Source: Bactrocera neohumeralis (lineage: Eukaryota > Arthropoda > Insecta > Diptera > Tephritidae). From it: DNA of 64,000 nucleotides. The first letter of the stretch is position 1. Each line of letters starts with the position of its first letter. Shown here piece by piece: positions 1 to 12,208 of the stretch. The translations under genes were made by a program, and so were the position numbers. The stretch spans positions 11,073,368 through 11,137,367 of the forward strand of contig NC_065919.1 in assembly GCF_024586455.1 (NCBI RefSeq). Reading direction: 5' to 3'. Below the pieces are notes generated by a model. It was not told where the DNA came from. It saw only the letters and a program-made list of their open reading frames with translations, and did no database searches.

Positions 1-2400
1 ATCACGTACCATACCCCCAACTTGAGTCACAATTTGATTGCAAGCCCGCAGTATGTGTGTAAGCGTGTAGCCAATATAAGCGCCAATGCTCTGATAAGGA
101 TACCGTGAAGATAGGGATAGTCGCGCGAAGTCAATTGATACGACATCGGACACTGATGACGAACGAAGGCGTCGAGCGAGGCGAACATATGGTAGATTAT
201 AGTGGTTTTTTGTTGAAGTCGGCTGAAATTAGTGCAATCCCAGCGTAGTCCAGAGCATTTATCGCTGCGTTTTGACGCGACGCCTTGTCTGGGCATGCAC
301 ACATAACAAGACGATGAGCCGGCAATAGGGCTTCCGGCAACTGATATCTTCCAATGGCCGATCAGTCAATAGGCCAACCACTATCGGCTGAACGGATGAT
401 AGGGCTGTGAAGTGTCAGCCAATGTTAGTTTGTTATTGGCTATAGCAAGTATGTATGTATGTATGTATAAATACATATTTATTTACTTTTTAAAGGTGAT
501 ATGAACTTTTGTGATAAGTTTTAATCAGGAATTGAGCACTGCGGTTTTAACATTGGAATTTGTATTAGTTATTTTATTTCAATTCGTTATGTTGTGTGCG
601 CTCCATCGTCACTTAGTTAGTTGTTTGTATGGATGATAAAAATGAAAACGTGCTCGTTTTTTATAGATTCTTTTCCCGGGTGGTAGGCGGTCATAAGTGT
701 TTGCTGTTAGTCGTTGGCGTACAGTAAGCAAAGTGGGTAGCGTCGCGCCGTACTACCAAATAATTTAACTTGCATTTGTATGCGCTCGTACTCGTCGGTG
801 ATTCCGTTTAAGCAGACCAATCGCGTGTGTGAAGATTTATGTTGTTGTTGCGTATGCTGCAGCCAGCTACATATCCTCGTGCTGTTGGCATATGTGTTAC
901 TGATTTCGAGTGGGAATTCGTGAGTGTTTAATCCCGGTTAGCCGCATGATTATCGAGCACACCGGGGTGTGAATGCGGCTGGTTGGGCGTGATGCTGTAA
1001 AACCGAACCTAATTTGTGGGTGTGACGTGGAAAACGCCTTTGGGCTCATGTTTGCAATATTCATGCGAATATATCAAAGCACTTACATATCTGCACACAT
1101 ATGTTGTATACCTTGATACTTCGAGGCGTTGCATATGTAGTTGTATGTGTGTGAAGTTATGTTTCATTTTGCGTTGCACGTAACGCGGTGTATTGGAATT
1201 CAGTGGCGGCTAACGCTAACTCTAACTTTAACCCTTTATGAGGCACACGTTCACGTGGTTAGGTTGTACCAACACAGCTGTGGGGAAATGCCAATACGAC
1301 AGCCAAGTCGAATATACTGACGATGCGCAACGAAGTGAGTTGACAATTATTGCCAATAAACACCGTGTACGCCTTCTAAATGCGTGTACATAAATGTAGA
1401 AATGAAAAAAAAAATGTGTGTTTGTACGTACATATGTATATATACATGTACATATGCGTATGTGTATATTTAAAGCGGCTAGTATTGTATTTAAGCACTT
1501 TTAAAAGTGTACACGTGAAATATTTTTTTGCTACGTTACTTGGTGCCACAGTCGTTCGGTTTTCTGCTTTGAGTCTCCAGATGCCCACTAAAATGCAATT
1601 ACTTCGGAATTGTTGTGTCGACATGTGGTGGTGCTCAAGCCACAAAATTACCCGCAGACGCCCCCAATTATTGTGAAAAACGGAGAATTATGTGTAAATG
1701 TTTTGATTTAATGCATATAAATATGTCATACTTACATATATACATACATATGTATATAATAAAGTATGCACCTCTGTATGTACATATTGATATTGTAGTG
1801 TGTAAATATTAGTTCACTCGAACTTAAACTTGTGAATTTTGAAGCGATTTTAAGCAGTGGTTTCAGCTTTTTCCAAGCTTCTCAGCAGGGTAGCGAATTT
1901 TTTTAAAAAAAAATTGTTTAAAAAAAATTGTTTAAAACATTTTCTTAATTAAAAATTTGCAAAAAAAATTTAATTTTTAATTTCAAAATCAGAATTAAAA
2001 ATTGACAACATAAAGTATTGAATATATGGGGTAGAACACGCAGTTCAAAAATTCAAATTCAAAAACTATTTTTTTATATTACTTTTAATTATAAATTTAG
2101 AATTGACATTTTTTTTTCCAATATAATATCTTGGTTGAAAATTTTAAAATAAATTTTCGGTATAATATTACAAAAATTGATCCCGTAGTCGATCTTCACT
2201 AGCACCTTGGAAAAAAGTGACTGAGAAGAAGAAGACTTTTCTGCTTCAAATTATGCCAATCTAAGGACTAAACAAATTATTATTACAATAGATTAATACA
2301 GGGAGAATGATCAAAGGATTAGTCAAAATTTTGGTTTTTGACAAAATCTTTCGCTTTCGCAATAAAAAGGCACTTAAGCCTTAAAGCTTCAATAGGGTTA
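1..2400. other. Upstream intergenic DNA, no gene recognised
   Basis: I see no supportable gene here. The stretch contains TATG/CATA microsatellites (about 450-470, 1,420-1,470 and 1,730-1,760) and an AT-rich low-complexity block at about 1,895-2,170 made of variants of AAAATCAGAATTAAAAATT. A 91-codon minus-strand open frame at 27-302 has no recognisable domain and is not supported as a gene. From about 2,190 there is a stretch resembling pieces near 13,290 and 19,330, listed separately. Confidence 0.5.
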
Positions 2401-2409
2401 AGAGGTCGA

Positions 2410-2890
2410 TTCTAACCGAAACTGCTTAGAACGCCGGTACGTTGTGGTATCTTAAACTGCTATATAATAGATTTGAAGATCCTTGAAAATGGACAGGGTT
2501 CGCCGAAATACCGAGATTCGTCAACGTCATTTTTGCAAAGGCTGGACAATGAAGGAGAAAGTGTCTGGATGTTTCCAACTCAACCTACTCCTTACAACTT
2601 TTATAACTAGCCTCCGACAAGATTTTAAGCCTTAACTCATGAATGCCTATTGGACAGTGCTCTGTAAGAACTCCTACATTTGCGGCAAGATGAACTTTGC
2701 TCAAGGCATGAAGTACAGTAGATCTTGTGCGGGTCGTCAACCAGTGCCTGATAAGCACACGCGAGGTCCATAAGTCCAAACGCAAGGTGCCTCTATACCA
2801 TTCTTATGTAAGCGGGGCCTGGTCACTCTACAGGCACTCTAAAGCTAAGATTGTCGGAGAGCTTCTTACAGAAAACTCCCCCTCTAACAT
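2410..2890 (-). mobile_element. Non-LTR retrotransposon (LINE) scrap, 3' end of pol
   Basis: The minus strand at 2,585-2,785 reads LTEHCPIGIHELRLKILSEA and then a Cys-containing SYKSC. This resembles the region after the RNase H domain of insect LINE ORF2 proteins (typically LTGHC..G.H..RLG.....C..C). The frame is short and its flanks are disrupted, so it is a dead fragment. Family assignment is from memory of the motif only; Jockey/R1-type is the best guess. Confidence 0.5.
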
Positions 2891-2993
2891 TCCCTCCTAA
2901 CTTTAACCTATCCTTGAAAAAGCGCACTTTTTTATTCCTATGAAATGTGCCTCAACTCTAGCGACCTCTCCCCATGCACATACCAGAGTAGGT

Positions 2994-3640
2994 TTATGTG
3001 TTACATGGGTTTCCTCGGGCAAAAAACAGCCTTTTTTTAACAATTTTTTTTCTCACAAAAATGAAATATTTTATTAGAGTTTTTTATTGTTACAAACATA
3101 TACTATTAACAAAGAAATTCTGAAATTTTTGGAAAACAATACTTTAATCACGACCATTGCGACGCCATTTCCGGTGACCACTCGGAAAAAAGATGCTCCG
3201 CGTTGGCAGGATAACTACCTACTGGATCATCTAAAGTGAAAAAATACGTGTTAAGCCCTTAACTTAGAAGATAGACGAAGAAAAAAACAGAAAATTGGAT
3301 TTTTGGCAAACATTTTTACAAAAAATTAAAATTTCTCGAAATTTTTTTTAAATAGACCTCTATAAAATTTCATGAAGATCGGTTAAGTAGTGCTCAAGAA
3401 ATATAGCCAACCGACTTCAAAAACACAGTTTTGAGAAAAAGTTACGAGAAAAACGCGTTTAAAGCTAGGCTTAGTAGTTAGCCCCGAGCGCACAAGTTCT
3501 CAAGGCTGTATCTCTGAAACTACATATTAATCGGATCGACTTGAAAATTTAGGACAATATTCCAGAGAAGTTTGAAATTTTAATAAGATAATAAAAACAA
3601 ATCCATTTTTTGAACCCCGTAAACCCATGTAACCCCTTAA
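2994..3640 (+). mobile_element. TTAA-flanked TIR element, family A, copy 1
   Basis: About 650 bp. The right end reads AAACCCATGTAACCCCTTAA, the inverse of the family start TTAAGGGGTTACATGGGTTT. The left end is slightly decayed (TTATGTGTTACATGGG). The interior shares with the other copies a GGTGACCNCTCGGAAAAAAGATG block, an ATGAAGATCGGTTAAGTAG block and a CGCACAAGTTCTCAAGGCTG block. No coding capacity is visible, so it is non-autonomous. TTAA flanks plus short TIRs suggest mobilisation by a piggyBac-type transposase (inference). Confidence 0.8.
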
Positions 3641-4865
3641 AAAATCGAAAAATATTGTCAAAATCTTATTCTTTCCATCATTACCTGAAAATTTTGCCAA
3701 TATCGAAGATGCTCATTAGAAAATTTCTAGTCTATCTTTCTAGACTTTTTGAGAAATTATTTTCACTGAGTCAGAAAACCAGTTTAAAGTTTTGGCAGCC
3801 GATTACACGAAGTTAAAAAGTTCTAAAAAATCGCTCATATCTCGAAAACTATTTGCCGGATCAAAATACATGTAAATTCCACATAAAGTTTTTTTTTTTG
3901 ATTCACAAGTGGATAAATTAAAATGTTTTCTCGAGACCAATACATATTATGTAGATATTAATGTTTTCGGCAAGTGGAACATTTTCCTTGGCTCTGATTT
4001 GGATCTGGCTGTGATGTCTGCATTACCAAAGTTCATTAAAATAGAATTAATTGCATTTTCTGTTATATCTATGTATGTATGTATATATGTTTATGTATAT
4101 TTTGACCTTGAACAACAGCGGAAGCATGGCGTTGTTTAAGAAAAGCACTCCAAATAGTGTTTATGTACCATATGGAGTAATATGCTAAATGTAAGGAACA
4201 ACACAACTACAAAGAAACTGGCATGAAAGTAAAACAACAAATATGAAGGACATAGTGACTAAGCGAAAACATAAAACAAACGTCTTCTCGTCCGCATTTA
4301 ATAAAACAAAAGATGTGAAAATATTGTACATATAACAATACAGCAGAAATCAAAAACATATACCGCAAAAACAAAAATGTTTAAATAAAACAGAAAATAA
4401 AGCCGAAAAATAGCATACAAATAGCTGAGTAAAAGTAAATTAATGAATCACAACATGAGGCATACACACGCTCCAACTATTTTGTGTGGATACGACTCGA
4501 GGGTGTTCGTCAAAGAAAAATAAAAAAAAAAACAAAACAAGAATCGTAACAACACCAAGGCAAACAAGAGCAAACCAAACCAAATAAACGAATTAATTGT
4601 AAGTGAAGTTCTACAAAAGAAGGAATGTGTTCATAAGCACGCTAGGCTGTGTTCACACACAAAGTGTTTATCGGGAACTTCTCTTCTACTGTTGCACATT
4701 GGCATTGTGTTTATACGAGCGATTTTTTGCATGCATTCTTCTAACAATTCTGAAAATTTTCTACGCTTTATATTACGTAACTCAAAAGTATCTTTCCTGT
4801 TTTCCTATACTTCATTTTCTAGAAGATTTCTGTTTTTGTATCCTGAACAGGGTAACATACATATA
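3641..4865. other. Intergenic DNA, A-rich, no gene seen
   Basis: This lies between two family A elements. The strand is A-rich at about 4,200-4,600. A 76-codon and an 88-codon open frame occur but show no domain and run through microsatellite-like sequence, so I do not call them genes. Confidence 0.5.
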
Positions 4866-5573
4866 TTAAGGGGTTACATGAGTTTCCTCGGGTAAAAAAA
4901 TGCCTTTTTTCAAAAATTTTTTTCTCATATAAAAAATTAAATATTTTGTGAGAATTTTTTGTTGTTACAAACTTACACTATTAGTAAAGGAATTCTGAAA
5001 TTTTTGGAAAAAAATATTTTAAACTCGGCCATTGGGATGCCATTTCCGGTGACCCCTCGGAAAAAAGATGCTCCCGCGTTGGCAGCATAACTCTTTACAG
5101 GATCATCTAAAGTGAAAAAAAATACGTATTTTAGTTAAAACCTTAACTTAGAATTTGTACGAAGCAAAAAAAAAAACATAAAAAGTGGACTTTTGGCAGA
5201 CATTTAAAAAAACCAAAATTTCAGTGAAAATTTTTTTTCAAACAGTTGTAATCGAAAAAAATCCTTCGTCCAAATCTTTAAGAATTGTATCTCAAAGACC
5301 TGTGTAAAATTTCATGAAAATGGGTTGAGTAGTTAACGAGAAATCTTGCCAACCGACTTGTTGTGTACCAACGGTTTCGAGAAAAAAGCGTTTAAAAACG
5401 GCGCAATTAGCCTAGCTAGCCTCAAACGCACAAGTTCTCAAGGCTGTATCTCCGAAACTTTTACTCGCATCAACTTTAAAATTTAGGACAATATTCTTGC
5501 GGTGTTGTAGAATTTAATAAGATAATAAAAAAAATCGATTTATTGAAATCTTTAAACCTATGTAACCCCTTAA
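4866..5573 (+). mobile_element. TTAA-flanked TIR element, family A, copy 2 (near full length)
   Basis: About 708 bp, bounded on both sides by TTAA. The left end is TTAAGGGGTTACATGAGTTT and the right end is AAACCTATGTAACCCCTTAA. This is the best-preserved long copy in the window and serves as a reference for the family interior. It has no open reading frame of useful length. Confidence 0.85.
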
Positions 5574-5574
5574 A

Positions 5575-5860
5575 TTTTCGACGAAGATTCCAGAAGGTAA
5601 TGTCGAAGAATCTGTATAAAATATAGGGTGACAAGCTCAGCCGATTTAGACATGTCCGAATATGCGCAAACTAGTCCCTTAATTATTGAGTTGTGGATCT
5701 GAAATTTTGCACACGTTACTTTATGCCTAAGAAGCTGCTTATTTGTCGGAATCACTGAAATCGGATCACTATAACATATAGCTGCCATACAAGCTGGCCG
5801 ATGAAGTCCTTATATGAAAAACGTTTTTATTTGACGACATATCTTTCGCAGTCTTTCCTA
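5575..5860 (-). repeat. 154-bp-unit dispersed repeat, locus 1
   Basis: This is one unit in reverse orientation. It carries the terminal phrase ending in CGATTTAGACATGTCCG, the AATCACTGAAATCGGATCAC junction and the unit core ATATAGCTGCCATACAA. It directly abuts the right TTAA of the family A copy ending at 5,573, so that element probably inserted into it. Confidence 0.7.
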
Positions 5861-7110
5861 CAAACTGTGAGTTGCCGCAACAAACGTATCCTAGTATCAA
5901 CCACCACTTATGTGTATTCATCCATATATACGTATGTATACTTATGTATAAGTGAACACACCTAAATATCTATAGGCATGTTTACTAATTTCGTATATAT
6001 TCATTTACCAAGTGCGCATGCTTACACGCTTATATGTATGTATCTAGTGTCATGTATACGAATACATACATACATATGTACATAGGGATAACTAAGCAAT
6101 TGAACATTTTATACGAAGAATTTTTAGGAACATTACTGAAGTAACCCCAACAACCACAATAATTAGCACATAGCGGACGCATACTTATGAACTCACGTAC
6201 GCCTGCGCATTGGCTCAACGAGTATCGAGTGCGACGCCTGCACGTGTCGCCTCTACCTGTGGTCATTAACCATGTTTATCGCTTATTTGCCAGGATATGT
6301 CAGGTTCGCTTTCCATTTCATTTGTCCTCCGTCACTTGTGCCTATCTATTTGTCTGACCGTCACTGTGTTTGCTCACTAAACGTTCGCCCCGTCATAGTT
6401 AATTGACGTTTGTGTCTTGCAATGCGTTGTTTGTTGTTATTACTTAAACAAGACAACAAAAGCAGTGTCCTTTTTTTTTGCATGTAAGGGACCTGCTTGT
6501 GGCAAATGCAGGAAACAAGTAATAAACGGCAGAAATTAAGTGGTGAAGGCTTGGTTGAATGCAATGACCTAACTAGTATTTCATCTCATTGAAAAGTCAG
6601 TAGCTAATAAAACCCCAAATTGTTGTTAATTATAAAGGATTTGCCGTAAAGTCATTGCTTTTGGTACGGAAATAGTTTGTGACTGTTTTGTGAGGAAGTG
6701 TGTACAAAGTGTTCATATGAATCATGATCTTGGAATTTGTGAGTTGCACTATTAAAGCCCAGTTCCGATTTTCATGACTAATTTCCCATAATTTATTTTC
6801 TTTTTAAGTGGATATATGTACATATATTGAAACGTAGGCGTACTATTTATTCGTATGAAATAGAGAGCTCTTAATAAATATTCTTAGACACCATTTTCAG
6901 AATTTTCATTAACATTGCTACTGCTTAAGGCTTTATACTCACTTCTGGACTTCAAGAAATCGATTATTCTATTTGTATCGTTTACATGTTCCACGAAAAT
7001 TTCAAGTAGATTCTTTAAAGTGTTTCGAAGATATGAGCGCATTCGTAAGAATTTTTCAATTCAGCGAAACCGATCAGTAAAATCGGCTCCAAAAATTATA
7101 AACGCGTTCT
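5861..7110. other. Intergenic DNA, no gene seen
   Basis: Microsatellite-like TATG/CATA runs lie at about 5,925-6,085. Open frames of 60-100 codons are present but none has a recognisable domain, codon signal or splice context. Confidence 0.5.
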
Positions 7111-7113
7111 TCT

Positions 7114-7427
7114 ATGGTTTTAGAGTCCACTCCAGCTCTGGAAGTATTCGACGCTGTACCCGCCGGGGAAGCAGAGGAAGAGGAAGACCTCCACTCCGTT
7201 GGAAGGACTGTTGGTTTTAGAGTCGGTGAATGGACGAAAGCACTCCAGCTCTGGAAGTATTCGACGCTGTACCCGCCGGGGGAAGCAGAGGAAGAGGAAG
7301 ACCTCCACTCCGTTGGAAGGACCAAGTGGAGAAGGACCTGGCTACGCTTGGAATATCCAATTGGCGCCACGTAGCGAAAAGGAGAAACGACTGGCGCGCT
7401 GTTGTTAACTCGGCTATAATCGCGTAA
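7114..7427 (+). mobile_element. LINE reverse-transcriptase C-terminal remnant with tandem duplication
   Basis: The frame ending at 7,427 reads GRGRPPLRWKDQVEKDLATL followed by GISNWRHVAKRRNDWRAVV. This is the typical tail of insect non-LTR retrotransposon ORF2 proteins (GRP..RW.D.V..DL..LG..NWR..A..R..WR). The segment from the motif CACTCCAGCTCTGGAAG through GTTGGAAGGAC is present twice, at 7,128-7,208 and 7,241-7,322, giving a period of about 113 bp. Sequence upstream of the duplication no longer encodes the protein. It is a dead fragment. Confidence 0.75.
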
Positions 7428-7799
7428 GCGGTGTCTACGCCAATTAAGAACAAGAAGAGAAAATTTTCACCGAAAAGGGCTGAATCGATCGATAGATGTA
7501 AATTCGAAGAAATAATCTTTTCACAAAAAACGGCAAATACAAAAAAATCAAAATTTTATCAAATTCTTCGAGCATTGTCAGTATTAGTTTACTATAATAA
7601 TACATTTCTTTTTGGTTTTTAGATAATTTTAAGAAAAAAAGTCTTTGTACCCTCAGATAACTTTTTTAGTACTATAGAAGGGCTACGGAAACAAGGATTC
7701 CAAAATATGGTACAAATGAAGGAAACGCAATTTTATTTTTAAAAATAAATGAAAGATTATTAAAGTAAATTCTGTAAAAGTGTATTATGTTTATTATGT

Positions 7800-8303
7800 C
7801 TGGTTAGCAGCCATCTATCGGTTAAGGGGTTACATGGGTTTACGGGTTTAAAAAATCAACTTTTTTATTATCTCATTACCTCTAGAATATTGTGCTAAAT
7901 TGAGAAGTTGATCCGAGGAATAGTTTCGGAGATACAGCCTTGAGAACTTGTGCGCTCGAGGCTAGCTTGACTAAGTGCGCCGTCTTTAAACGCGTTTTTC
8001 TCGAAACTATGTTTTTGAAGTCAGTTGGCAAGATTTCTAGAGAAGTATTCAACCGATCTTCATGAAATTTTGCACAGGTCTTTGAGATATAATTCAATTT
8101 TTCCCTTCGTTTAAGTTCTAAGTTAAGATTTTAATTCAAATAAAATATTTCATTCTTTATGTGAGGAAAAAATGTTGAAAAAAAGGTTGTTTTTACCCGA
8201 GGAGACCTATGTAACCCCTTAAGTGTTAATGAAACCTCCTTCTTTCGGTAAGAAACTTTTTTTTTTGTAACCAGAACTTAACCGACAGATGGCTGCTAAC
8301 CAG
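7800..8303. mobile_element. Short hairpin element interrupted by a family A insertion
   Basis: CTGGTTAGCAGCCATCT at 7,800 reappears inverted as AGATGGCTGCTAACCAG at 8,287-8,303. Extended, the arms pair over about 26 bp down to a TTAA, with one mismatch. With the family A copy at 7,822-8,222 removed, the host element is only about 107 bp and would fold as a hairpin with a loop of roughly 55 bases. It has no coding capacity. Confidence 0.7.
7822..8222 (-). mobile_element. TTAA-flanked TIR element, family A, copy 3 (internally deleted)
   Basis: This is a 401-bp copy in reverse orientation. It starts TTAAGGGGTTACATGGGTTT and ends CTATGTAACCCCTTAA. The central part, with the GGTGACCCCTCGG block, is missing, while the CAAGTTCTCAAGGCTG-type block and both ends are kept. 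It sits inside one arm of the hairpin element at 7,800-8,303. Confidence 0.85.
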
Positions 8304-8969
8304 ATATTGAGAAACGAACCTTAAATGATAAGCCGATATCTCAAATAGCTAGGGTGAAACCGCCCATTTCAATCAGATCCATAAGTTTAGTCTTTAAATG
8401 CTTTTCAATTAAATCCATCAGTTTTTCGAACGTTGTTCAAACGGCCATTTGCATAGAATTCTGTTTTAGACGTCACCATATTGTCAGATTAAGTTTTTCC
8501 ACTGTTAGTCATTGTACCAACAATATGTATCTTCTGGAAAGGTTTCGGTTTTATCCACGACCGGAATCACTGAAGCAGTAGAGGAGCTTTGTTTTATGCG
8601 CACTCGAAAAATATTTAATTTCTTTCTTCAAAAATTTTACTACATTTAACTTAAAATATCTATAGATATACCTTTAAAAAATTGAAAGCAATTGATACAG
8701 TTATTTTTCAAATTAAGAAAAATAAGTTTTAGTTATGCTGTCTTTTGCCTTTTGTAAGGCAAACTGATCGAAATCGGCCAATTTATGATGAGGCTCGTTT
8801 CTGGCTGAATGGCTTCGTCAATAAGCAAAATATGCGTTATTGGTCAGGCAGCAATCCACACGTACTCCATGAGTCACCATTGCTGAATATAATTTTTGTT
8901 TGATTAAATCCTAATTTTCATTCGAGTATGTGTAATAGTGCGTATTACATAATGTTGGAAAAGGCTTAC

Positions 8970-9391
8970 GGTGCTTTTGATTGATATACATAAATTACTC
9001 AAAGAGGGTCGAGAGCGCGTTGACGACGAACCACGTCCATTACGGTCATCAACGTCAACTGCTGATCAACACGACAATAAAACAAAGAAATTGGGGCTTG
9101 AGAATCGACGATTAACAATCAGCTTCTAGTGGCGTGGTTGGAATATCGGAAGGAACAGTGAAAACCATTTTGAAAGTTCATTTGGGTCTAGAAACAGTGA
9201 AAACACGATTGGTTCCAAAATCACCAAATTTTTTCGAAAAGCAGCGTTACGTTTACGTCAGTCAAAAAATGCTTTCCGTTTACCGAAATGTCATGGAACT
9301 ATTATTACTGGCGATGAGCCTTAGAAAAAACGTTGCATCGAATGTATTAGGGTCAAGGGGGATTACTTTGAGGATACGACATAGATTTTGA
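8970..9391 (+). pseudogene. Mariner-type transposase fragment (N-terminal half)
   Basis: In shifting frames the + strand reads KEGRERVDDEPRPLRSSTS (inter-helix linker), then VGISEGTVKTILKVHLGL (second helix-turn-helix), LVPKSPNFFEKQRYV, and TIITGDEP, the segment containing the first catalytic Asp. These are hallmark blocks of mariner-like (IS630-Tc1-mariner) transposases. The part after the first Asp is lost. At least one frameshift and a stop before the second helix-turn-helix show it is dead. Confidence 0.8.
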
Positions 9392-9399
9392 AGCGTAAA

Positions 9400-10462
9400 T
9401 TAAGAATTTTAAAAATATGAACAAAGTCTTACTACTTTTTGCTCATAGTAGTATTTACATACATACATATGTACATATAACTTATATTCAGAATTGAACT
9501 ACTTTTACGATTATAGTACATTATGGCGTCGCCATTTTAAGAAATGGAAAAATATAATATATTATATACACACATGTACATACACATTATTTAAAAGTAT
9601 TTCTTGCTTATATGCTGTTTTCAAGTGAATAATTGAAATAAATTCTTATTTGCGTGAAAAAAATTCTTAAAAAAATAACATTATATTATAAATCACTTTG
9701 TTTTGCAACAGCCAGTCGCCTGTTGCCTGCCTCTGCGCAGCTCGGCTTTTTAAAACGCTTACAGTTCAGTACAGTTCATTTCAAGCAACTAAATGCGAGT
9801 ATTAAAATGAAATATAAAATACATATTCATGTTTTATTAAATATGAATATATTTTTTCAAGTAATTCTGTTTGCTTGTGTATTTAAAGGCAATTGTTTTT
9901 GTTGAACTTTGACAGGAAATCGCACGACAAATAAGTTTAATACGAAAGCAAGCGCCTTTAAGTGTATGTATGTACATATGTATATGTATACATACAAATA
10001 TAGCAATGTACATACATAACTGTGTGTTTGCTTGCGGGTATACATATACAGCGCTAGTGGCAAGCGCAATGTTACAATTTCTTTTGTTTTCCAAACCCAA
10101 CCGAAGCAAAAAGGCGAATCACTCAAGCTTCACTAAAGCCTGGACGGCTATGATTCTTTAAGAAATACTGTATTTATACACTTTGTGGTGATAAGCTGAA
10201 ACTTGCGACCAGCAATTATTATATTGCGCTTATGTGTGTCTATACACACACATACCTACAGCTGCATTTACATATGTAGTGCACTTAAACTTACTAGACT
10301 ATTTATATGTATGGTGGCAGTGACGTAGACGAAAGGAATAGGTGCTGTGAATTCCTCTCTAGGACCACTAGGAAGTCGAATAATACGTAAAATATAGATA
10401 AAAGCATGAACATTGATTACCGAAATACCGAAAATTATTCCTAAAAATCCATGGGCTTGGAA
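9400..10462. other. Intergenic DNA, no gene seen
   Basis: The stretch contains CATA/TATG repeats (about 9,450-9,480 and 9,960-10,010) and short unsupported open frames on both strands. Nothing else could be recognised. Confidence 0.5.
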
Positions 10463-11153
10463 TTAAGGGGTTACATGCGTTTACGGGTTTCAAAAATCGA
10501 TTTTTTTTATTATGCTATTAAATTCTACAACACCTTTAGAATATTGTCCTAAATTTTCTAGTTGATCCGAGTAAAAGTTTCGGAGTTACAGCCTTGAGAA
10601 CTTGTCCGCTAGAGGCTAGCGCCGTCTTTAAATCCGTTTCCTCGAAACAGTGTTTTTGAAGTCGGTAGGCAAGATTTATCGAGAACTACTCAACCGATCT
10701 TTATGAAATTTTTTTATCGATTACAACTATTTAAAAAAATATGTGTAAAAAATATACTGTAATTTTCATATTTTCGTAAAAATGTCTACCAAAAATCCAG
10801 TTTTCTGTTTTGTTTTTCCTTCGTCCAAGTTCTAATCTAAGTTAAGGTTTTAACTAAAACACGTATTTTTTCACTTTAGATGATCCAGTAAGGAGTTATG
10901 CTGCCAACGCGGGTGTATCTTTTTTCCGAGCGGTCACCGGAAATGGCATGGTTTAAAATATTTTTTTCCAAAAATTTGAGAATTTCTAATAATTCTAATA
11001 AAATATTTAATTTTTTATTCTTTTACTTATAAAAGTAACTGTTGTATATTGCCGATTGGCGTTAATTTGTTAAATAAATAAATAAATAAATAAGTAAAAA
11101 AATTGTTGAAAAAATACTGTTTTTTACCCGAGGAAACCAATGTAACCCCTTAA
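10463..11153 (-). mobile_element. TTAA-flanked TIR element, family A, copy 4
   Basis: About 690 bp, reversed. The left end is TTAAGGGGTTACATGCGTTT and the right end reads ACCAATGTAACCCCTTAA. The interior blocks match copy 2 in reverse order. An extra stretch with a run of AAAT/AATA units at about 11,035-11,100 is absent from the other copies, so it is a local insertion or microsatellite expansion. Confidence 0.85.
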
Positions 11154-12208
11154 ATACTTTTATGGGGATCAGTTCCATAGTCGGTTGAGAGGAATATTTT
11201 TTTTATTATAATTATGCATATATGTATATGTCATATTTATGCATATAGTATATTTTCCAATGTACATGCAAATATGTATGATTGGGCATTTGGTTGACTT
11301 GTTGCTGTGCACTGACCGTTGTAAAGCTACATATTGTAAATACATATGTAAAAGCGTGTATGTATATGGTATGTGTGGTTAATGCCTTGCGGTATTGTGA
11401 CCGTCTTATGCGTTATTATTTACAAGTTTTCCATGCCATTATGGCACTGAACAAATGTTATAAATAAAAATATTAATTTTCATATTTAAATATAATATAT
11501 ATATGTGTATGCACCAAGGCGTGCTGTGGTTTATGGCAAATAAGTTGCTATGAAAAATATTACACCAACGGCGTTTTAGTTCTCAGTTAGTTGATATAAT
11601 GACTGTATAATTTTCAAATTTTTCGAGAAAAAAATCTATTGCTTTCTTATTATATTGTACTATGGCTTTTCTAATGCATGCATGGATTTTTTCCTCCATC
11701 AACTAAGAATGCGTAGGGTATATGATTTATAAAGCTTTGTGGCCACATTTAATTTAAGATCATTAGCAATGCACTCAGAATTTATTGTAACTACGAACGT
11801 TTTGAAGTGGCTATTTATTATATTATTGTTATTACTACACACCAAGAGGAATATTTTCTAACTGCGTGTACATTTCAAAGACAATAAGTCAGTTTGACAA
11901 AAAAATATATACAATATTTTGAAGATGTAGGTTAATAGGGTTCGCTGTGAGAACTTGCTGTCCATTATATAAGCGCCATTCTTGTATAAATCAGTGACAA
12001 AGGAATTTTTGTTAAAGAAACAAATTTTATATAAAGCAACACCAAAAACTTTACTATATTTTCAAGTATAATGAATTTGGTTAACAGTTAAGGGATTTTA
12101 AATATAACATTCCTACGAAAAAATTTATATTAAAAAATTCTCCAGCGCAAAGCTACCTGTTATATACTAATGAAACGGATCATATATTTTTAAAAAACAT
12201 AAAAACGG
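11154..12208. other. Intergenic DNA, no gene seen
   Basis: AT-rich sequence with TATG microsatellite stretches (about 11,215-11,280). No domain-bearing reading frame was recognised. Confidence 0.45.

Noticed and set aside
27..302. 91-codon minus-strand ORF at the left edge
   Set aside because: No domain, no similarity I recognise and no splice or promoter context; such lengths are expected by chance.
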